23,624 bases of DNA from a virus, in the IMG/VR virus record IMGVR_UViG_3300025120_000559, positions 1-23,624 of that record; one strand, written 5' to 3'. The first letter of the stretch is position 1. Each line of letters starts with the position of its first letter. The notes below the pieces were generated by a model. The model was not told the DNA's origin and searched no databases. It saw only the letters and a list, made by a program, of their open reading frames with translations. The position numbers and the translations under genes were made by a program. Positions 16,393 to 23,624 of this stretch are shown here, piece after piece.

Positions 16393-19300
16393 ATGCCACA
16401 GGAAACTAATCTCAACGTTGCTCCATATTTTGATGATTTCGATCCTCAGAGTAACTATTATAAGGTATTATTCAAACCTGGATATCCCGTTCAGGCCAGA
16501 GAACTTAATAATCTACAATCCGTTCTTCAGAATCAAGTTGAAGATGTAGGTAATCACCTTTTTAAAGAAGGTGCTCAGGTAATTCCTGGTAACGTCACAT
16601 ATAACTCAACATTCTACGCTATTCAGATTCAGGAAGAATTTCTTGGAATTCCTGTTGCACTATATCTTGACCAGTTGATTGGGCAAAAGATTATTGGTAG
16701 AGATTCTGGTGTAACTGCAAAAGTTATTACATATATCACAAATAAAGAGTCAGATAGAGGAAATTATACTTTATATGTAACATATTTTGATTCTGCAAGT
16801 ACAGATGCTGCAACTGAGACTTTCTTTGACAATGAAGTTCTAGTAACAGGAGTCAATATTAACTATGCAACAACTTTCATCTCTGCCGGTGAAGGTTTTG
16901 CGAATACACTTACAACAAATGCCTCTGCCAAGGGTTCGGCATTTACCCTGAATAATGGTGTTTACTTCTTAAGAGGTACTTTTGTTGATGTATACGATCA
17001 AATTTTGATTCTTGATCAATATTCAAACAGACCAAACTATAGAATTGGTCTACAAGTAACAGAAAGTATTGTTTCTTCTGATGTAGATCCATCTCTTACA
17101 GATAATGCTCAAGGTTTTAACAATTATAGTGCGCCAGGAGCTGATCGCTTCAAAATTAGTGCAAGACTTTCAAAAAGACCCTTAGATGAATTTGATGATA
17201 TTAACTTTATTCAGTTATCTGAAGTTATTGATGGCGAATTAAGATCAGATATCAATAAAACTGAATATAATATTCTGGCACAAGAACTTGCCAGAAGAAC
17301 TTATGATGAATCAGGAAATTACTACATTAAGGAGTTTACTACCTCTTTAAGAGATAGTTTGAATGATGGTAAGGGAAATAGGGGCATTTATGAGGAGGGT
17401 CAAACCACTGCTCAGGGTAGTGTTCCTAATGAAAACCTTGCAATTTACAGAATTTCGCCTGGTAAGGCATATGTGAAAGGTTTTGAAGTTGAGACAAGAT
17501 CTACCACTCTTATTGATTGTCCAAAACCAAGAACCACACGTTTACTTCAAAATCAAGCCATTAACTTTGGTTTTGGACCTACCTTTGAAGTCGATACTGT
17601 CTTTGGATCTGCAACAATTGGTTTTAATACTTCAAATACTCTAAGTCTCAGAGATCAAAGAGTTCAAACTAATGGAAGCGCTGGTGGTAAGGAAATTGGT
17701 GTTGCAAGAATCTATGATTTTGCCCTAGAATCAGGATCTTATGACACTACAAACGCAAATCTGAATAAGTGGGATCTTTCACTGTTTGATGTACAAACAA
17801 ATACCGATCTTACAGTCAATGAAAATGTAACTCTCGCACTTCCAACCTTTATTCAAGGTGAATCTAGTGGTGCTTCTGCTTATCTTAGAAGTCCAGTAAG
17901 TGTAGGAGCTGCTGTTACTGCATATAATGTAAAAGGTAATTTCTTTATTGGAGAAAACCTGGTATTTAATGGTGTCAAGGATAATGACAGATATGTAATT
18001 AATTCTAGATCATATAGTAATTCTGATATTCAATCAGTTTATGGTATTGTTGGTGCAGCAAATACATTTACTGCAAATATTGTTCCAAAGTCCAATTTTG
18101 TTATTGGAAACGCAACCTTGACTGCTGGTGATACCGCGACTGGTGTCTCAACTATTACAAATGCAACTACATCCTTTATTGGCATCGCTACTGTTGGTAA
18201 TCTGGTAAAATATACCACAATTTCTAGTTCAGTTCCTTCTCTTGGTAGAATTACTGAGAATAGTGGATCTGCATTAAAAATTGTTGGTGTTACTACAGTC
18301 AGTGGTGTTGTCGAAGGTTCTGTTCCTTCTACACTTACTAGTGTAAACGATCTGACAATTGTTAATAGTAAGATTCAAAGAAACTTTGGAAGTGGAAATG
18401 AATCTACTAATCAGTCACTTTATAGTATTTTCCCCAAGAAAAATCTATCTTCTATTGATCTTTCATCTTCTAATATTGTTATTAGAAAACAGTTCCAAAC
18501 TTCAATTAGTGCTCAAGGAGAGACTCCAGCAATTGATGCAGGAACAAATGAAACCTTCCTACCATTTGATGAAGAAAGATATATTCTTATTCGTTCTAAT
18601 GGGACCACAGAAGTTCTAACTTCTGATAAGGTTATTCTCAGTAACGGTTCCACTACAATTCAAATTATTGGTCTTTCTGGTGCTGATAGCGCAGGAACAA
18701 TTCTAGTCACGACTTTAAGAAAAAGTTCTGTTACAGCCAAGGTTAAGAGAAAATCAATATCGAATAGTCTTATTATTGATAAGTCTAAACTTTCTGCATC
18801 TGGCACAAATACTGGTTTTGCAGGTACTAGTCTGAATGATGGTCTTACCTATGGTAACTACCCATTTGGAACCAGAGTTCAAGACTCTGTGATTTCATTA
18901 AATGTTGCTGATGTTGTCAAGATTCACGGTATTTTTGAATCTACCAATACTAGTTCTGCACTACCACCAAGTGCAGTTCTAGGGTCTCTTGATGGTCCTA
19001 CAGCAACAACAAATGACCTTATCATAGGTGAAACCATTACTGGCACAATTAGTGGTGCAAAGGCTTTTTATCTGACTAGAAAGACTGATACAACTGTTGA
19101 GCTCATTTATTTAAATGATACTTCTTTTGAGAAGAATGAAGTTGTTCAGTTTAGCCAATCTGGTGTAAGTGGAATTGTAGGTACGTTTGAAGCTGGATCC
19201 AGAAACATTACAGATCAATATACCTTTGATAATGGCCAAAGAGAGACCATTTATGATTACTCTAGACTAATAAGGAAACCAGGTTTTAATTCACCTGTAA

Positions 19301-22300
19301 GACAGTTGAAAGTTTATTATTCTAAGGCATTCTACGATTCTGCTGACACTGGTGATATTACAATTGTCAATTCTTACAATTCTTTTGATTATACTGGAGA
19401 AATTAATGCACTTAATGGAGTTAGAAACACTGACATAGTTGATGCAAGACCAAGAGTAAAAGATTATTCTATTACTGCAAACTCTAGATCTCCACTTGAG
19501 TTCTATGGAAGAGATTTTGATGGCGGTGTAGCCGGACAACATAGTTCAAAAAATGTCATTGCATCAGATGAGTCAATGACACTTGATTATAACTATTATC
19601 TTGGAAGAGCTGATAGAGTTTATCTCTCTCCAGATGGTGGATTGAGTATTAAGTATGGTACTCCATCAGATGATCCAAAACTTCCTGATGAAGTTAGTGG
19701 TTCTTTGAATATTGCAAACATATTCCTCCCAGCATATCTTTACACAACAGAAACTGCAAGAGTCTCTGTTGTACAACATAAGAGATATCAGATGAGAGAT
19801 ATCTCCAAGTTGGAACAGAGAATTAAGAGTCTTGAGTACTATAGTTCTCTAAGTTTGATTGAAACTAATACACTAAATCTTTTTGTTCCCGACTCAAATG
19901 GTCTGAACAGATTTAAGAGTGGTATCTTTATTGATAACTTCTCTACTTTGAATCCTCAGGATACTACTATTGGTGTTAGAAATAGTGTTGATTTTAAGAA
20001 CAGAGTTCTGAGACCATCTCATTACACGACTGCGATTAATCTGGAGGTTGCATCTAACGCAATTGCAGGAATTGGGACTACAACTCAAGCAAATCAGGAT
20101 TCTAGATTCGCTGAAATTGTTGCAGAAGGTGTTAAGAGAAAAGGACAAACAGTACTTCTTGATTATACAGACACTTCCTGGTTGGTACAACCATTTGCTA
20201 CTAGAACTGAAAGTGTAACTCCTTACATGGTTCAATTCTGGAATGGTTCTATTTCTCTCGAACCAGATGTTGATATCTGGATTGATGTTAATAGACTAGA
20301 AACCAGAGCTGTAGAAAATGAAGGTGCATTCGAGGCAATTGCTTCGGCACTTCAAGCAGAAGTCACTACTGCCGAAGATGGATCCAGACTTGGTGTCACT
20401 CCTGTTCAGTGGGACTCATGGGAAACTGTAGGTGTCAATGTTGATGTTGATGCAACTAATAGTAATGGTGGTGCTCTTACTGGAGAACAACTTGCGCTGG
20501 CTGGACTTAATGCCCCATGGGGTGCCAGTGGTGATGCAACTACAATTAGAAATACCACTTCTCTGGATCAACAGAGAGCAGGTTCACAATCAACTGTTAC
20601 TGAAGTTATCAATAATGAAACTCTTGGCGATAGAGTTGTAAGTAGAGAACTGGTTCACTTCATCAGGTCTCGTAATATCGAAATTACTGCAAAAAGTCTG
20701 AAACCATTCACTCAAGTTTATCCATTCTTTGATGGTGTAGATGTTTCCAACTTCACATTCAATAAACTGGTCGAAGTTCAAATGATTAGTGGAACATTTG
20801 TAGTAGGGGAGACTGTTAATGGTGAAATGGCTGCAGCAAGTAATACTCAAGGTGTTCAAGCAGTAACCTTACCTTCAATTTCATTCAGAGTAGCAACTGC
20901 AAATCATAAGTACGGTCCATATAATAATCCATCTGATACTTATGCAGAGAGTCCGTATGATAGGAACAATAATGTTCCTGCAACATATTCAGAAACATCT
21001 ACAATTTTGAATATTGACACCTTCAGTCTTCAAAATGAAAATCAACCAGAATTTGAAGGTAGAGTTAGACCTAGTATGGTTCTTACTGGTGGTACTAGTG
21101 GCGCAATCGCAGTAGTCAATTCTCTTAGACTGATTACCGATAAACTTGGTGTATTGATTGGATCATTCAGAGTTCCTGATGTATCTGACCTCAAGAACCC
21201 TGTATTTGAAACCGGTAGATCTACCTTCAAACTTACTAATGACCCAACTAATAGTCCTATTGAAGGATTTGCAACAACTGCTGGTGAAGAGATCTTCTAT
21301 TCTGAAGGTAGTATTGATAATACTCAGGAAGTAACACTTTCACTCAGAAATGCAAGAGTTCAAGTCAATAGTGAGTTTACTGAAACCAGACAACTATCAG
21401 ATACTGGTGTAGGTCTTATTCTGAGTAATGTTACAATTAATCCACCACCACCGCCACCATCTCCACCGAGTCCTCCTGCACCACCAGAACCGTGGCCAAG
21501 AGATCCACTGGCACAGACATTCTTCATTAGTGAAGAAACTGGTATATTCATAACAAAAATTGATTTGTTCTTCAGTCAAAAGGATGACATACTTCCTGTT
21601 ACTGTTCAACTTAGAGAAACTACTATTGGTACTCCAAACCTTACCATTCTTCCTTATTCTGAAATTGATGTTGATCCCAAGGATATTAACTTGTCTCTTG
21701 ATGGAACTGTACCGACAACAGTTGAATTTGAATCACCTGTATATGTTGCCGGACTGAAAGAATATGCTATTGTTCTCATATCAGATTCTCTGGAGTATAG
21801 AGCATGGATTTCTAGACTTGGTGAACCTGATGTTACAACTTTGGGCCCAGAGTCTGGACAGAAATTGGTATCAACACAACCAATTCTTGGTTCACTATTC
21901 AAATCACAAAATGCGACTGTTTGGACACCAAGTCAGTATGAAGACTTGAAATTCAGTGTTTACAGAGCAAACTTTACAGGACAAGGTTTTGTTGGTTTCT
22001 TCAACCCAACACTTCCAACCTCACTTTCTCGTATTTCTAAAGATGCTATCACTATCGACTCTAGAAATATTAGTGTAGGTATTGGAACTACAATTCAAGA
22101 TGCATCACTTGAATTTGGTAATACTATTCTTCAGGTGGGTAAGACTGGTCGTGGAACATTGGTAGGTTATGCAGGATCTGCAACTTCAACACTTACGATT
22201 ACAAACTCTGGTATTGGTTATACACCTTCTTCAGGTGGTTATACCTTTGCAGGTGTTGCACTTACTTCAATAACTGGTAATGGGCTAAATGCAACCGCAG

Positions 22301-23624
22301 ACATTTATGTTGAGGGTGGTATTGCAGTTGGTGCTACCATTAATGCTGGTGGTAAGGGTTACTCAGTTGGTGATGTCTTAAGACCTCTCACTGTGGGTAA
22401 TACTCAACTTGGAAGAAATATGAAACTCTCAGTTGGTGAGGTTTCTGGTAACAATGAACTTGTTATTGACAATGTTCAAGGTGAGTTTGATACTCTAACA
22501 CAACTCTCTTATATCAACAAAGCCGGTATTACTACGTCAATTAATTCAGGTATTGGTGGAAATGCAATTCCAGTTTCACCAATTAGGATTAATAGTGATG
22601 GACTTCATATGCAAGTATTCCAGAGAAATCATGGAATGCACACAAGAATCAACCGTGTTACTTTAACAGATGTTGCATCTGATGTCTCACCTTCCACTCT
22701 GACAGTAAGTTACACTGGAACTGATACTGGAATTATTAGTGTTGGTAATACAAATGTATTTGGCCAGTTTGAAGGTGTTGGTGTTGGAACTACGAATCCA
22801 GGATATGCCAAGATTGGAAAAGAAATTGTTTCCTACACTGGAGTTGCTAATAATACCCTGATTGGTATTACAAGAGGTATTGATGGTAGTCAGGCAACTG
22901 CTCACAATATTTCTGACTTGGTTTATAAGTATGAACTTGATGGTGTTTCACTGAGAAGAATCAATAGAACACACAATCTTGGAGATGTGACCAAGGCCAA
23001 TCCTATTGGACTTGACTATTATAATGTCAAGATTGATATGGATGATACAGATTATGGTATTGATAGGTCAGCAGGCACTGTTTTTGGATCAAGATACTTT
23101 GAAACTAATACAAAGGCTGGTGGCCCTAATGTAAAAGGTACTTATAACTTACCTTTCAACTTGATGATTCCTAAGATCAATACTATTGAACCGAAAGGAA
23201 CTGATGTTGTCATTCAAGCAAGAACAATTTCTGAGACCAGTATTTCTGGTGGAGAAGCTTCTTATGTTGATAAGGGTTACACAGAAGTCACAAACTTCAG
23301 AAAGAACTACTTTGAAGATCCTAGAATGATTGCTTCTCCGATTAATGAGAACACATATCTCACTACTCAACCCGGCAATAAGTCCTTTACTGCAGGTATT
23401 AACCTCTTCAGTTCGGACAATAGACTGTCACCAGCAATCGACCTAGACAATTCTTCTATTGTATTTGTGACCAACAGAGTCAATGCACCGATAGCAAATT
23501 ATGCAACTGATCCTAGAGTCAATACAACTGTTGATGATCCAAATAACTTCACTTATGTAAGTAAGAATGTTCTTTTGGAGAATCCAGCAAGTGGTCTGAA
23601 AGTTTATATTGACGCTTATATCTC
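16393..23624 (+). CDS. DUF4815-type virion structural protein, 3' truncated by window edge (at least 2410 codons)
   Basis: The frame is open from the ATG at 16393 to the window end with no stop. The N-terminus (NVAPYFDDFDPQSNYYKVLF, PGYPVQARELNNLQSVLQNQ, then VEDVGNHLFKEG) is characteristic of the DUF4815 family of phage structural proteins. Other family landmarks are RPNYRIGL, FTTSLRDSLNDG and the ISPGKAYVKGFEVE strand. A helical, coiled-coil-like stretch RYQMRDISKLEQRIKSLEYY lies at residues ~1133-1152. A proline-rich hinge (1684-1702) precedes a beta domain beginning DPLAQTFFI and containing VYVAGLKEYAIVLISDS and GSLFKSQNATVW. Then come two GxGY strands (ITNSGIGYTP ~1936, NAGGKGYSVG ~1985), VIDNVQGEFDT and an RG..G..H module (~2142-2181). 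No T4 homologue is recognised; a peripheral baseplate or fibre role fits its place after gp8. Weak AAAGA before the ATG is the only ribosome-site candidate. Confidence 0.85.
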   Translation, partial: MPQETNLNVAPYFDDFDPQSNYYKVLFKPGYPVQARELNNLQSVLQNQVEDVGNHLFKEGAQVIPGNVTYNSTFYAIQIQEEFLGIPVALYLDQLIGQKIIGRDSGVTAKVITYITNKESDRGNYTLYVTYFDSASTDAATETFFDNEVLVTGVNINYATTFISAGEGFANTLTTNASAKGSAFTLNNGVYFLRGTFVDVYDQILILDQYSNRPNYRIGLQVTESIVSSDVDPSLTDNAQGFNNYSAPGADRFKISARLSKRPLDEFDDINFIQLSEVIDGELRSDINKTEYNILAQELARRTYDESGNYYIKEFTTSLRDSLNDGKGNRGIYEEGQTTAQGSVPNENLAIYRISPGKAYVKGFEVETRSTTLIDCPKPRTTRLLQNQAINFGFGPTFEVDTVFGSATIGFNTSNTLSLRDQRVQTNGSAGGKEIGVARIYDFALESGSYDTTNANLNKWDLSLFDVQTNTDLTVNENVTLALPTFIQGESSGASAYLRSPVSVGAAVTAYNVKGNFFIGENLVFNGVKDNDRYVINSRSYSNSDIQSVYGIVGAANTFTANIVPKSNFVIGNATLTAGDTATGVSTITNATTSFIGIATVGNLVKYTTISSSVPSLGRITENSGSALKIVGVTTVSGVVEGSVPSTLTSVNDLTIVNSKIQRNFGSGNESTNQSLYSIFPKKNLSSIDLSSSNIVIRKQFQTSISAQGETPAIDAGTNETFLPFDEERYILIRSNGTTEVLTSDKVILSNGSTTIQIIGLSGADSAGTILVTTLRKSSVTAKVKRKSISNSLIIDKSKLSASGTNTGFAGTSLNDGLTYGNYPFGTRVQDSVISLNVADVVKIHGIFESTNTSSALPPSAVLGSLDGPTATTNDLIIGETITGTISGAKAFYLTRKTDTTVELIYLNDTSFEKNEVVQFSQSGVSGIVGTFEAGSRNITDQYTFDNGQRETIYDYSRLIRKPGFNSPVRQLKVYYSKAFYDSADTGDITIVNSYNSFDYTGEINALNGVRNTDIVDARPRVKDYSITANSRSPLEFYGRDFDGGVAGQHSSKNVIASDESMTLDYNYYLGRADRVYLSPDGGLSIKYGTPSDDPKLPDEVSGSLNIANIFLPAYLYTTETARVSVVQHKRYQMRDISKLEQRIKSLEYYSSLSLIETNTLNLFVPDSNGLNRFKSGIFIDNFSTLNPQDTTIGVRNSVDFKNRVLRPSHYTTAINLEVASNAIAGIGTTTQANQDSRFAEIVAEGVKRKGQTVLLDYTDTSWLVQPFATRTESVTPYMVQFWNGSISLEPDVDIWIDVNRLETRAVENEGAFEAIASALQAEVTTAEDGSRLGVTPVQWDSWETVGVNVDVDATNSNGGALTGEQLALAGLNAPWGASGDATTIRNTTSLDQQRAGSQSTVTEVINNETLGDRVVSRELVHFIRSRNIEITAKSLKPFTQVYPFFDGVDVSNFTFNKLVEVQMISGTFVVGETVNGEMAAASNTQGVQAVTLPSISFRVATANHKYGPYNNPSDTYAESPYDRNNNVPATYSETSTILNIDTFSLQNENQPEFEGRVRPSMVLTGGTSGAIAVVNSLRLITDKLGVLIGSFRVPDVSDLKNPVFETGRSTFKLTNDPTNSPIEGFATTAGEEIFYSEGSIDNTQEVTLSLRNARVQVNSEFTETRQLSDTGVGLILSNVTINPPPPPPSPPSPPAPPEPWPRDPLAQTFFISEETGIFITKIDLFFSQKDDILPVTVQLRETTIGTPNLTILPYSEIDVDPKDINLSLDGTVPTTVEFESPVYVAGLKEYAIVLISDSLEYRAWISRLGEPDVTTLGPESGQKLVSTQPILGSLFKSQNATVWTPSQYEDLKFSVYRANFTGQGFVGFFNPTLPTSLSRISKDAITIDSRNISVGIGTTIQDASLEFGNTILQVGKTGRGTLVGYAGSATSTLTITNSGIGYTPSSGGYTFAGVALTSITGNGLNATADIYVEGGIAVGATINAGGKGYSVGDVLRPLTVGNTQLGRNMKLSVGEVSGNNELVIDNVQGEFDTLTQLSYINKAGITTSINSGIGGNAIPVSPIRINSDGLHMQVFQRNHGMHTRINRVTLTDVASDVSPSTLTVSYTGTDTGIISVGNTNVFGQFEGVGVGTTNPGYAKIGKEIVSYTGVANNTLIGITRGIDGSQATAHNISDLVYKYELDGVSLRRINRTHNLGDVTKANPIGLDYYNVKIDMDDTDYGIDRSAGTVFGSRYFETNTKAGGPNVKGTYNLPFNLMIPKINTIEPKGTDVVIQARTISETSISGGEASYVDKGYTEVTNFRKNYFEDPRMIASPINENTYLTTQPGNKSFTAGINLFSSDNRLSPAIDLDNSSIVFVTNRVNAPIANYATDPRVNTTVDDPNNFTYVSKNVLLENPASGLKVYIDAYI
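21442..21498 (+). other. Proline-rich hinge inside the DUF4815-type protein
   Basis: The 19 codons read PPPPPPSPPSPPAPPEPWP (residues 1684-1702). Fourteen of the nineteen residues are proline. The tract divides the N-terminal region, with its DUF4815 and helical segments, from the DPLAQTFFI beta domain. Such tracts usually form stiff polyproline II spacers between folded domains, and this one is the sharpest compositional change in the gene. Confidence 0.8.

Noticed and set aside
18359-18619. Short +strand open frame in another phase, and similar ones at 20432, 21560 and 21764
   Set aside because: All lie inside the DUF4815-type gene, whose frame is unbroken; their Leu/Met-rich translations look like phase-shifted reading of it.
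16393-23624. Frameshift or broken gene in the last 7.2 kb
   Set aside because: Reading every codon line by line from the ATG at 16393 gives no stop up to base 23624, so it is a single intact frame cut only by the window edge.

Overview
The window is a stretch of an AT-rich T4-like (Tevenvirinae-type) myovirus genome. It most resembles the baseplate and tail-fibre region of marine cyanophages infecting Synechococcus or Prochlorococcus, though a T4-like phage of another marine host cannot be excluded. The evidence is the run of T4-type baseplate wedge proteins (gp6, gp7-like, gp8), very large repeat-rich virion proteins with a YHYH domain and a DUF4815-type protein, T4-style late promoter octamers, and near-complete coding density on one strand. 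No metabolic, replication, tRNA or defence gene is present. Homology statements rest on remembered T4 and cyanophage sequences, not on a search.

Layout, all on the + strand: (1) 2-766, C-terminal part of gp6, cut by the left edge. (2) 773-12865, one uninterrupted 4030-codon gene. Its N-terminus carries motifs of the conserved C-terminal half of T4 gp7. A second gp7-like motif lies about 2,200 residues downstream, so most of the protein looks like a huge insertion plus extension built from beta-type repeats and a YHYH domain. (3) 12901-14796, a fibre-like protein with a T4 gp10-like N-terminal anchor, duplicated Gly-rich repeats and a C-terminal cupredoxin-like domain with a complete His/Cys/His/Met ligand set. 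(4) 14830-16386, gp8 enlarged by an internal insertion. (5) 16393-23624, a DUF4815-type structural protein of at least 2410 codons, open at the right edge.

Intergenic gaps are 6, 35, 33 and 6 bases. The two larger gaps, on either side of the fibre-like gene, each contain AATAAATA, a one-mismatch match to the T4 late promoter TATAAATA. gp6 with gp7, and gp8 with the DUF4815 gene, would be read as tight pairs. No terminator hairpin, tRNA, CRISPR or mobile element was seen.

Functionally, gp6, gp7 and gp8 are expected to form the baseplate wedge, with the gp10-like fibre docked on it and the DUF4815 protein as a further peripheral tail component. The same short protein modules (GxGY strands, HG..GD strands, RG..G..H motifs) recur within and across these genes, suggesting a common pool of beta modules shuffled among surface-exposed tail proteins. 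The most unusual points are the apparent insertion that splits the gp7 core and the amicyanin-spaced copper-site motif on a tail fibre. No defence or other non-structural system is visible.
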